This document shows, piece by piece, positions 22,864 through 33,250 of a stretch of 64,000 bases of DNA. Origin of the DNA: Umbilicaria muhlenbergii (lineage: Eukaryota; Ascomycota; Lecanoromycetes; Umbilicariales; Umbilicariaceae); NCBI GenBank assembly GCA_000611775.1, contig KK106982.1, positions 5,226,391 through 5,290,390 on the forward strand. Reading direction: 5' to 3'. The translations under genes and the position numbers were made by a program. Numbering within the stretch: position 1 is the stretch's first letter; each line of letters begins with the position of its first letter. Below the pieces are notes generated by a model that had not been told where the DNA came from, ran no database searches, and saw nothing but the letters and a program-made list of their open reading frames with translations.

Positions 22864-25800
22864 ATGGTGTTTCTCTCGATTGCCACAGCCCTCTACGACT
22901 ATCAACCACAAGGCGAGAACGAATTAGCTATACGGGAGGGTGACTTACTCTATATACTCGAGAAAGGCGAGGACGACTGGTGGAAGGCAAAGAAGAAGGC
23001 GCCTGGAGAAGATGAGGAGGAGCCTGTGGGGCTGATTCCTAACAATTACGTCGAGGAGGTAAGCATCTTAAGAGGAGACGGATCACTCAGTGGGCAGCAA
23101 GGGCTTGCATGGTCAGGCCTCGGACCCGGGCAGGTCCGTCATCAGCGCATCGATCGAGAGGAGGTAATGGCCTTGAAAAAGTGCTCGACTGATCTATCTT
23201 GCTCCTAGGCACAACCAACCCACCGCGCGAAAGCGCTTTATGATTACACTCGGCAGACCGATGAGGAGTTGTCCTTTACCGAAAATGCAGCTCTCACTGT
23301 TTATGAAACTTCGGACCCCGATTGGACGTTGGTGGGGCTGAATGGCGAATATGGCTTCGCCCCGGCCAACTACATCGAGATCGTTGGCGAAGCTGACTCC
23401 AGTCCTCCACCCTCGGCCTTGTCACCTCATATATCACAACGGGAGGTAGAAGATGAAGACCCCCCAACATCGGGGTATGGGGAAAGCCCACCACAAAGTC
23501 CAGCCGCTGCGCTTGCGGGCATCATCCACAAACAGTCAGCTGGCACGTCAGATAACAGGCAACGCTCATCTTCAGCTAATGTCAGCTTGCCGCCGCGTCC
23601 ACCGCAGTATACCCCGGACGCCTCAGACGAGGAAGCACCCCCTCCATCGCTACCACAAAGGCCGCCATCCCAACAAATTTCTCCGATATCTACAAATACT
23701 GCCCCTCCTCGATCGCCAGAATCACCGGGTATTGCTGCGTCACCACCGTATAATCGAGCCACCCATCATAAATCATCAACGGGGACTATAGAATTCGCCT
23801 CCGGTAGCTACCACCTCTACAGCATCAGCGAGATGGTCTCCGTCCTGGGGAAAAAGAAGAAAATGCCTACAACACTGGGACTCAACACCGCCACTGGAAA
23901 TATCATGATCGCCCCGGAGAAGTCTAAAGATGGACCCCAGCAGGAGTGGACAGCCGAGAAGCTCATTTACTACTCGATCGAGGGAAAACATGTTTTTATG
24001 GAGCTCGTTCGGCCAAGTAAGAGCCTTGACTTTCACGCTGGCGCTAAAGAAACCGCCCAAGAAATTGTTTCTGCTTTGGGTGAAATCGCAGGAGCCGCGA
24101 GGGCAGAAGGGCTTCGGGAGGTAATTGCAGCGGGTGCAGGATCTAGAGGAGGGCAGAAGAAAGGACAAGTGCTTTACGATTTTATGGCTCAGGGCGATGA
24201 CGAGGTAACGGTAGCTCTTGGTGATGAGGTTGTTGTGATTGATGATACGAAAAGCGAGGAATGGTGGATGGTACGTCGGCTGAAGAATGGTAAGGAAGGC
24301 GTGGTACCTAGCAGCTACGTCGAAATCACAGGTATCGTAGCTGCGACGGCATCGAGCACTAGTGGCCTCAACGCGGGTCGATCAACCGTCGAGCAGAACA
24401 GACTTGAGGAGGAGAGACTGGCGAAAGAGACTGCTCGGACTTCGAGGCAGCCAAGTGGAAGTGACGCAAAGGGCTCAGAGGTAGGCCCAGGCGTAGAATT
24501 ACCCACTAGAGGCAGCAGCCTTAATGGAGGCGATGATGGTAACATTGCGTCTTCACAGCGAAACAAGCGAGAGAGCAAACCTGCTGCACGTTCTACTTCA
24601 ACTGTTCCCACAGCAAACTCAAGTACGTTTCATTGAAAACCACACTGGGCTGGTCTATCGCTAATACACTTGGCGTAGAACCTGATACGGCAAAGACTCG
24701 GACATGGACAGATCGTTCGGGTTCCTTCAAGGTTGAAGCTGAGTTCATCGGCCTCAAGGACGGTAAGATACATCTCCATAAGCTCAATGGTGTTAAAATC
24801 GCTGTTCCTGTGGTCAAGATGGCTGTCGAAGACCTCGAGTACGTTGAGCGGAAGACTGGCGTGTCGCTTGACGACGAGAAGCCCTTGGCGGATATCCGGC
24901 GCAGGAGTACCCAAACGGCACGGAGCGGCGATCGGAAAAAGTCACAACTACCGTCGTCATCGGCACCTAAACCAGGAGCGTCCGTGGGACCAAAGCAGCC
25001 CGAGTACGACTGGTTTGAATTTTTCCTCAAAGCTGGTGTGAGTCCATATCATTGCGAGAGGTATGCATCCAACTTCAATCGAGATTCTATGGACGAGAGC
25101 GTGCTTCCCGAGATCACGCCAACTGTGTTGAGGACTCTGGGTCTCAAAGAAGGCGACATCCTTCGAGTGATGAAACATCTTGACAATAAGTACGGCCGGG
25201 TAAGCGCAAAAACAAAGCTTAGAAACGTCACCTTTGGGGATGAAGAATCGATCGACGACGGAAAGGAGGCTGAAAGCAGCACAACCCCACCAAATGGCAC
25301 TGCAGGAGGGCTTTTCTCTGGCCCTGGCGGCACGCTTCGAAACAACACCCGCAAAGGCCGTCCAGCTCCTACAGTCCAGACGAACGACATCGTGGATGCG
25401 AAAGCCTTTCAGCCCAAGAATGCCGAGGACGAGTCACGACAGGAACGCTCAGATTCGGCGTCGGCGCCAGAACCGTTAGCTTCTGTGACTGCGCCGGAGA
25501 AGAAGCTGATTGATAGCTTTGACGATGACGCGTGGGATGTCAAGCCATTGAAACAAGCACCCACTACTTCGCGCTCCGCTCCAGCCATAATAGAATCTAC
25601 TCCAAGTGCGCCATCACAGCCTGCGTTGACCGGGTCTTTAGCAGAGCTCTCGATCCTGTCGCCACCATTACAGCCTACAATCGCGCACAACACTGGAGCC
25701 CAGCAGCAACCCCAAATCCAACCCGCTGCGCAGTTTCAGCCTCAAACGCAGACGCAGCCGCAGCCGCAGCCACGACAATCACAGCAGCCGCAGCAGCAGC

Positions 25801-26880
25801 AAGGGCTCCCGTTACAGCCGCAGCTTACAGGAGCAAATCCATCGTTTTTCTCTCAGCTAAGTCAGCAGCCGACTGGCGCCCCACTCCTGCAAGCCAATCC
25901 ACCACAAAGCTTTCCCTTGCAGCAGAATCTCGCTCTGCAGCAAACTGGATTCGGCTCGCAGCCACTCCAGCAGAACAGCCCTCAAAGACAACGACCCCAA
26001 GCGCCTCAAAGTATGCAGTCGAGCTCACTGATACCGCCACCTCCGATGAGACCATTGTCGGCACCACAGAACATGTCGCAGCCAAGCAGCTTCGGGCCGC
26101 CACCCTTGCAGCAGCAGCTGACTGGCTACCAGAACCACAGTAGCCTCCAGACTCAGGTTGCACCTCCAGGCCAAAGCTTGCATGAGTTGAATCAGATGCG
26201 GTTACAGCAGCAAAACGGGCAACAACAGATGCAACCGCAATTTCAAGGGCAAGGCTTCGGACAGCCAAATCAAAGCTTTGGTCAGTATAGTAATGGCAGT
26301 GCACCTCAACAGACTGGATTTGGTCAATTGCCGCAAATGCAGCAACAGGCTACGGGAATTCAGTCGATGCAGCCGTATCTGAATGGCCAGCAGACGGGCA
26401 GTCCTTTTGCGGACCCCCGACCACAGCAGCAGACTAGTGGCTTCCAACCCATGATGCCACAGGCTACGGGTTCCCAACCACTACTCCCGCAGTCTACTGG
26501 CTTCCAACCATCTTTCCAAACCCCCCATGCGCCTTATCAACAGGCGCAACCAACCGGATCGATTAATGCTTTCCTGCCTCCGGCACTGCAGCCACAAGCC
26601 ACAGGGGCCAATGGGTTCGGTGGCAGACCCGGGTTTGGCCAGCCACCGCCATCCGCTCCAGCAATATCTCAGCAGCCACCTGTTGCGCCCCTGCAGCCGC
26701 AAAAGACGGGACCAGCGCCGCCGGTCAGATTCGGGGTGAGCGGGGAGGCCAAGAAGCTGATGCCGCAGGCCACGGGGCGAAGGGCGAATTTGTCGCAAGC
26801 TAGTAAGATCTTCTTACTTATAAAGCGTGTGGTCAATGCTGACGTATCTTATAGCGCCGCAAAACCCGTTTGGCTTCTAG
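22864..26880 (+). CDS. sla1: Actin cytoskeleton-regulatory/endocytic adaptor SLA1
   Basis: Sla1 links cargo carrying NPFxD signals and clathrin to Las17/WASP and Pan1 at cortical actin patches. Three exon joins are clear: introns 23059-23208, 24623-24678 and 26803-26854, giving about 1,250 residues, close to yeast Sla1. Domains: SH3-1 at residues about 1-65 (ALYDYQPQGENELAI), SH3-2 at 66-124 (ALYDYTRQTDEELSF), a Pro-rich linker, a conserved region near 250-350, SH3-3 at 382-440 (VLYDFMAQGDDEVTV), SHD1 at about 548-600 (DRSGSFKVEAEFIGLKDGK), and a SAM-like SHD2 at about 640-710. A long Gln/Pro-rich tail follows with many PQATG/QQTGF repeats, matching the LxxQxTG sites phosphorylated by Ark/Prk kinases in yeast. 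The last exon is only 26 bp and ends the protein in PQNPFGF, an NPF EH-domain ligand. The start at 22864 places the SH3 domain at once. Confidence 0.95.
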
Positions 26881-27611
26881 AAATCCCGTTTTTTTGCCTA
26901 CCTTGCGTCTTCCACCGGGAGGCATATTGTTGGGCTTGTCCAGGTCCGTAGTACATGCACTGCCGAGTATATGTACACTAGCTCATGGTCAGGCTGTGGG
27001 CTCGGCACTGTTTTGTAATTTACCTGCATTCCGGGCCTTTTTGTTGGGGTGGTGCCAGCGCTGTTGGCAGGTTACGACGCTGATATACCATTGGGGAACA
27101 AGCGGGCGATTCCAGCATCATTGTTGTCTGTTCATGGCATAGTACAGTAAGTAATAGGACTGGCATTTGGCGAGGCGATGGAGGATATAGTCGTTACATA
27201 TTACTCATAGACACGCATGCTTGAACGATCGCGCTGTGTGAAATGGTGTCTTACTTGCAGGGATGGAAGGGATGGAAGTGAGGAGGGTGTGCAAGGGGTG
27301 GGAAATCTATCAGCCAAACACGCCAAGCTAGCTTCGGGTCTAAATTCTCGAACGTTCCGGATAAAGTCTAACCCGCCGGGATGTTCTTCGGGTAACTCTC
27401 AGTAGCGCGAAATGCAAACGGGACAAATGCTTAGATGGAAGTTGATCAGCGATTGCAAAGATCTTTGTCGGCAGTGACAATTAGTATGCCACCGCCCTGC
27501 GCCAGATAGCTAGACTCTCCAAGCATTTGGTCACGATTAGCTAATCCATCCCTTCATAAAGAGAAGCTTCGAGCTTGACTCGTCGTTCTCTATATCTCCA
27601 CCCTCAAGTCC
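26881..27611. other. Intergenic region between SLA1 and the pirin gene
   Basis: No gene is supported. The pyrimidine-rich sequence just before 27600 may belong to the pirin promoter or leader. Confidence 0.45.
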
Positions 27612-28804
27612 ATGAAGTTCCTCATCTCGTCCATCTTAACCTGCCTCGCAGCTGCCCTACTATTCTCCACTGACTTCTTCAATTCACAACTGGCCTCCAT
27701 ACGACAAATCACCCCCTTCACAACCCTATTGACCACAACCACCAACCAAACAACTCCCAACTCCTCCCACCCCACCTCCCTCGCTCTCCCCCTCACCCCA
27801 CCCTCCTTCTTCGCCCCCTCCCACCCCCCCAACATGTCCGTCCCCCGCCCCATCCGCCAAGCCTTCCTCGCCGTCGAGCAATCCGAAGGCGCCGGCGCCC
27901 GCGTCCGCCGCTCCATCGGCACCCCCACCCTCCGCCACCTCTCCCCCTTCCTCATGCTCGACCACTTCAGCATCGCCCCCGGCGCCGGCTTCCCCGACCA
28001 CCCCCACCGCGGCCAAGAAACCATCACCTACCTCCTGCACGGCGCCGTCGACCACGAAGACTTCGCCGGCCACACGGGCACCATCGAGGCGGGGGATCTG
28101 CAGTTCATGACTGCGGGCCGCGGCATCGTGCACGCGGAGATGCCGCGGCGCAATCCCGACGGCAGTCCTAATGTCGGGCTGCAGCTGTGGGTCGATTTGC
28201 CGAGGGGGTTGAAGACGTGTGAGCCGCGGTATCGGGATTTGCGGAAGGCGGAAATCCCGACGGTGGAGGTCGATGCCGGGAATGTCCGGGTCAGGGTTAT
28301 CTCGGGCCGCAGCCATGGGGTCGATAGTGTGCAGGAGTTGGCGTATACGCCGGTGTGGATCTTGGATGTGACGGTGCGGCCGGGGGGGAGGGTCGCGCAG
28401 GAGGTGCCGGGGGGGTGGAACGCTTTTGCGTATACGGTGGAGGGGGAGACGGCGTTTGGGGTCGGGGACGGGCGGACGACGGTGGGGAGGTTCCATAATG
28501 TTGTTTTTGAGCAGGAGGGGGATTGCGTGAGGGCGGAGGTGGCGGAGGGGGCTAAGGAGGATGGGCGGTTCAGTAAGTTCATCCCTTCTGGGGTTGTCGT
28601 ACTGTGGAGGTGTGGTCGCTAACTTTGATTGTAGTCCTCGTTGCGGGACTCCCGCTTGATCAGAAGGTCGTGCAGTATGGGCCGTTTGTGCTGAATTCGC
28701 AGGAAGAGGTTTATCAGGCCATGCTTGATTATCAGAGCCATTCGAATGGGTTTGAGAGGGCGGCGGGGTGGAGGAGTGAGATTGGGAAGTCGATGGTTCA
28801 TTAG
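27612..28804 (+). CDS. Pirin-family cupin protein
   Basis: Pirins are bicupin metal-binding proteins; some act as quercetin dioxygenases or transcription cofactors. One intron, 28573-28634, joins GRF to a conserved C-terminal exon (VQYGPFVLNSQEEVYQA). The N-terminal cupin carries the iron-site segments DHPHRGQET and GRGIVHAEMP, so all usual ligands appear present. The C-terminal cupin ends with the family's usual GFERAAGW region. From the first ATG (27612) the protein is 376 residues and opens with a hydrophobic, signal-like stretch followed by a Thr/Pro-rich linker. From the ATG at 27834 (MSVPRPIRQAF) it is 302 residues, matching ordinary pirins. The long form may be a secreted or mitochondrial isoform, or the upstream part may be leader. 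The gene is very GC-rich, with strong codon bias. Confidence 0.9.
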
Positions 28805-29163
28805 ATGGTTGGAGTGGGCGTTTGGACTGGAGTATTTGGAGGAATGCATAGTTTTGGGAGTTGGTGGGAATATGTAGCTAGCGATAGATGAAATATGAAT
28901 ACGTTTATCTTGGCTTCCTTGTCCAGAGTTGCGAAGTGATCATACATATTTCCAGCCTCTTCACCACCATTGTAGAAGAGCAGCTGTTCTCGTCAACGAC
29001 TACGGTATTGGCCTGGCAGCAGCCTGCAGCAGCGTAGCGTGCGGAATACTCCATGACCTGATCCTCAACGCCGCAGCATGCATCTATCTATACCCGGGCA
29101 CAGCACCCCCATATCCACGCCACGCCACCTCATTGCCCGCCCTAACTTCTCCCTCTTCAAACC
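28805..29163. other. Convergent intergenic region
   Basis: This 3'-3' spacer lies between the pirin gene and the minus-strand JAC1 gene. No other gene or element is seen. Confidence 0.5.
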
Positions 29164-29884
29164 TCAATGCACCAGCACAACCGGCTTCCCCCTCTCCCAC
29201 GCCTGCAAGCTCTCCCTCACATTAACCCAATACCTCAACCTTACCGCCTCCTCCCTCGCCCTCTCCAAATCATCCTCCGCGAACGCCTCCCCCAACACCC
29301 GCACACTCTCCTCAATCCTCCCCTCATTCACCTCCCGCATCGGCTCCAACTCCTCCTCCCCCTCCGCCGCTTCGATCCCCTCCCGCATCTCCATCACCTC
29401 CATCAACAGCTCCGCATCCTCCACCCGCGCCCGCTCGTCCTCGGCGACGTCGATGCCTCGCTGTTGGAGCAGGTATTGCGCGCGCAGCAGCGGGTCTTGC
29501 AGCGTTTTGTAGGCGGCGTTGATGCGGGCGGAGAGGCCCTCGGCGCGGGGTTTGGAGGCGCCTGGGTGCCGGTCTGGGTGCGCGAGGGCTTGCAGTTGGA
29601 GGAACTCGGCGCGGAGGAGGCGGAGGTCGATGGGGAAGGGAACGCGGGAAGAGTTCGTAGTGGGTTTGCGGGCGGAGGGATTCTTTTGGGGGGGTGGTGG
29701 TGGTGGTGGTTGACGCATGTCTGGGTGAGAGATTATGGTGGGGTGGTCTGGTGGTTGGTGGTGATTTGTGCGTGCATAGCAGGCATGGAGGTCGTAGACG
29801 GGTGATGGGGCTAGTTGGAGCGAGGTCTGGTAGGAGGGCGGCTCGTAGTCGGCCTATGCTGCTGGCTGTCACTGTCCGTCTCAT
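29164..29884 (-). CDS. jac1: Mitochondrial J-protein co-chaperone JAC1/HSCB (frame break)
   Basis: Jac1 recruits the Hsp70 Ssq1 to the scaffold Isu1 to release Fe-S clusters in the mitochondrial matrix. The minus-strand sequence starts at 29884 with an Arg/Ser/Pro-rich presequence (MRRTVTASSIGRLRAALLPD), reaches THYELFP, and continues in another phase with the J domain (FPIDLRLLRAEF, then the HPD motif in LAHPDRHPG). The HSCB C-terminal helical domain follows (RINAAYKTLQDPLLRAQYLL) to the stop at 29164. The two phases meet near 29,650-29,670 without room for an intron, so one base seems gained or lost in a C-rich run. Because JAC1 is essential in yeast, a sequencing or assembly error is likelier than a true pseudogene. 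It is divergent from YOS9. Confidence 0.85.
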
Positions 29885-30284
29885 GTTGCTGTCGACTTGC
29901 CAAGCGGTAGAAGGGGATTCTGTCGGTTGGTGGGATGTTTTAGGCGCATGAGGAATAGTTTATAGCGTATGGACTTGTCAATGCTAGGACTTTTCAGCCT
30001 CGATGGAAGTCCAAGATAGGCCGAACCGATAGGGCTGCTCACGATTTGTCGGTAAGAAGGTCATCGAAGCAGATACCCGCTGATCTGGGATTTCGCAGGT
30101 GGACATGGTCTTGGAACCAGCGAGCGGGACTCCACTGCGCATAGAGATTCCGCTCCGCTCCGCCCCAGTTCGGCTTCGGTTGTGAATGTACCGACGTCCG
30201 AACCGCCAGTTGTCAAGTCCTCGATACAGTTGTGTCCACAACCCAAGCTTCTGTCAAGCTCGTCCTTCCAGATGAACTGGAGAC
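29885..30284. promoter_or_regulatory. Shared divergent promoter region JAC1/YOS9
   Basis: About 400 bp separate the start codons of minus-strand JAC1 and plus-strand YOS9, so both promoters must lie here. No consensus site can be assigned with confidence. Confidence 0.4.
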
Positions 30285-31896
30285 ATGAGACGGCGAATCA
30301 TCTTACTGGCCACGGCCAGTCTCGTGTACGGCAGTCAGAGCGTCTTCAGCGTCCATGATGATCTGCTTGCTTTTCCACAGGTACGGCCCCATACCTGACA
30401 TTGACCTGCGTTGACTTGGACCTCACTGACGGCGCTCACAGTATGAAGTAATTTTCTCCGACTCCTTCATTTCCGATACAGATGCAGAGTCGCGACTAGC
30501 ATACGCAGCATCAAGCTCCTCCACCGGAGCAAAACCCACGACCGAACCGCCAACCCCAGACCAAGAAACCTCCGGGGAGCTCGCCCAACGCGATGGCTCC
30601 AGCTCTTCCCCCCCAAACCCCCAAGACCCTAACTCCCCAGACTCCTCCGATACCTACGAGACCATGATCCTCAACGACAAGCGCTACCTCTGCACCATCC
30701 CCCGCGTCCAACCCCCCCTCCAAAACGAATCCTCCCACCCCACCACCCCCGCCGCCGCCGCCGACGACGAAAAAGAACTCGCCCGTGCCTCCGCTCGCGG
30801 CTGGGACCTCCTCAAAGATATGCAAGGCCACTGCCTCTACTACATCTCCGGCTGGTGGTCCTACTCCTTCTGCTACAACTCCCAAATCAAACAATTCCAC
30901 CAACTCCCGCCCACGAAAGGCTCCCCACCCTACCCACCCCTCGAAGACCCTTCTACCCCGTCGTATATCCTCGGCCAGTTCTCGGATCATCTACCTGATA
31001 ACCAACGCCCCCCTTCCACCCCCGACTCCGCGCATCATCATCATCATCCCAACGGTCTCGCTGAATCCACAGGCTCATCCCCCCCGCGGCCCGCCGGCAC
31101 CACCTCCCTCCAAGCCAAAGGCTCAAAACGCTACCTCGTGCAGTCCCTCTCCGGCGGCAGCACCTGCGACCTCACCGGCCGCGACCGCCGCGTCGAAATC
31201 CAATTCCACTGCCACCCGCAATCGCCCGACCGGATCGCCTGGATCAAAGAAGTCACCACCTGCGCGTATATCATGGTGGTTTATACCCCGCGCCTCTGCA
31301 ACGACCTCGCGTTCTTGCCGCCCCGCGAAATCGCCGCCAATAGTATCGCTTGCCAAGAGGTCGTCCCCGCCGCCGAGGTGGCGGACTGGGAGGCTCGCAC
31401 CGCGGCCGAGACCCACTGGGTCGACGCCGGCGCCGACGCGGGCGCGAAGGGCCGACCCGTCATCGGCGGGATTGTCGTCGGCGGGATGCAACATGTTGGC
31501 GCCGAGGGGCGGCGTCTCGCCCCGCCGCCGACGCAGGCGCCGCCGATCGATTCCGGGAAGAAGGATCTGGTGGCTCAGATGCGGCCGGGGGAGCAGGGGG
31601 GGAAGGTGCAGAAATTGGGGGATGAGGAGTTGAAACGGATGGGGTTTGAGCCCGAAGATGTCGAGGCGTTGCTGCAGGAGATTCAGGATATGGCGGAGGG
31701 GAAGGGCTGGAGGGTGGAGTTGGTGCAGGTGGGGGGGGAGAGGGAGTTGAGGGGGGTGGTGGCTGTCTCTTATAAACATCTAGATGTGTATAAGAGACAA
31801 GTGTTTATTGGACGGTGGGAGGGGGATGGGGAAGAAGGGGTGGAGGGGGGGAAGAGGGGGGAGGGGAGTGAGGAGGTTTATAAGGATGAGTTGTGA
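30285..31896 (+). CDS. yos9: ER lectin YOS9/OS-9 (MRH domain), with inserted adapter artefact
   Basis: Yos9 binds trimmed mannose on misfolded glycoproteins and hands them to the Hrd1-Hrd3 ubiquitin ligase in ER-associated degradation. Exon 1 (30285-30380) encodes a signal peptide (MRRRIILLATASLVYG). The intron is 30381-30441. Exon 2 begins YEVIFSDSF and contains the MRH lectin domain at about residues 155-350: GWWSYSFCYNSQIKQFHQL, TCDLTGRDRRVEIQFHC and CAYIMVVYTPRLC, including the Gln, Arg and Tyr mannose-site residues and the disulfide cysteines. The protein ends in KDEL, a luminal ER-retention signal. Bases 31763-31801 insert 13 in-frame codons (VSYKHLDVYKRQV) that match two head-to-head Tn5 mosaic ends and should not be taken as native. 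The length of about 516 residues is near yeast Yos9. Confidence 0.93.
31763..31801. other. Head-to-head Tn5 mosaic ends (library adapter artefact)
   Basis: CTGTCTCTTATAAACATCT (31763-31781) matches the reverse complement of the 19-bp Tn5/Nextera mosaic end with one mismatch. It is followed directly by AGATGTGTATAAGAGACAAG (31782-31801), the forward mosaic end with one extra base. No transposon body or 9-bp target duplication accompanies it. The 39-bp length keeps the frame open, so gene callers would translate it. Confidence 0.95.
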
Positions 31897-33250
31897 GGGG
31901 TTCGGTGGCTGGGGTGGTGGATGGAATGTGGAAAGGGGGTGGGCATGGTCGGGCGTCCTTGGGGGTTTACCGTGGTGTTGGGGTTGTTGTGTAGGTATAT
32001 GGTGTTCTTGCAGTGGGCTGTGCTGAAAATCGAAGATCCGTTGCTACTGTTCACGTCTGTACTTTTCACGAAGACATGCATGCGGATCTCAATCCGGGAA
32101 GAAACCTGCCCTGCTGGTCGGCGCTAGCCTCTGGGGTCCAAAATCTCATCCGTAGTGAGAGAGATTGGGGATGAGGTCTCCAGGCGTGTTTGATGGATAA
32201 CACCAGGAGAGAAGGGTAGAAATCGCCAGTCGAGGGAGATCTGGTATGCCTGCGACGCCTGGGATTGAATATTCAACACAGCCACAAGTTGAAATCCAGG
32301 TGAGAAGAGTCATATGAAGTAAGTAAAGTTGATCTATGTAAGAGGTCTGTGTGGTTGTAAGATACTCATACTCACTAAGTCAAAGGAAGATATCACATAA
32401 ATGACATTAAGATGTTCTTGACAGGATCAGAATTTGATAGAGAGAAAGGCGGGTGGAAGTTGATCGCAGTTATCATTAATGAGAAAATAAAGCAGAATGT
32501 GGATGAGTGTATGATAGACAGAGCTCAGGAGCAAAAGAAGAAAGTTAAGCTGGTGAGTGAGCAGGAGGAATTGAATCATCTTTAAATGACTCAATTTGAT
32601 GATGAATTGAAAGATAATGATTTCTAGCATGAGAACTCCTATTTACATGTGTACTGATGCTTGCACTACGCAGAAGATCCCCCTTGACTATCAGGTGTCC
32701 ACAAGAAATTGAAATAGCCAAGTCAGTGTTTAAGAAAAAACAAATTCATCACTCTTTCTGCTCATTGTTCCTTGAATGGCCCTGGTAGAACCAAATATCT
32801 TCTACGGTACTCTAACAACCGCTGTTGTGTATTGAGCAACCCTAACACGGTGATACTGTCAAGGAGCGGCGTGTAATTGAGACAGAGCAGATCAGCCTGC
32901 ACAAGGTTATAGATGAATGATTGCATCGCCCTGTAGCAAGTTATGTAAAGGAGAGGGGCGTAGCTGTTACTGAGCACACACATTGTTTAATCCGTGAGCT
33001 GTGATAGGGGATGAAACACTTTGAGCTAAGTCGAGAAGGAGAAGGAGAAGGAGAAGGAGAAGAAGAAGTAGTGAAAGATAATCTTGCGAAGCACTTCCAG
33101 ACTACAGAATAAGAGCTTCCTCGAGTGCTACAACTTCCTGCACTGATTTCATGAAGGCGATGAGAGTATAAAGACCCTTTGAAGATGATTATAAACCCTT
33201 AGACCGGTTCAGCACGTACTATCTCACAAAAGCAACAGCAGAAGCGGCAA
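31897..33250. other. Gene-poor spacer with possible repeat remnant
   Basis: No gene is supported in this spacer. Bases 32280-32640 are AT-rich with many TGA/TCA words like the left-hand repeat block, suggesting a small decayed repeat remnant. A GAGAAG-type microsatellite lies at 33033-33070. Confidence 0.45.

Noticed and set aside
27726-28496. 256-codon minus-strand frame
   Set aside because: Antisense to the pirin gene and of low-complexity Arg/Pro and Gly composition; a shadow of GC-rich codons.
31763-31801. Genuine Tn5/IS50 insertion in YOS9
   Set aside because: Only the two 19-bp ends are present, head to head, without transposon body or 9-bp target duplication, in a fungal gene; a library artefact explains it fully.
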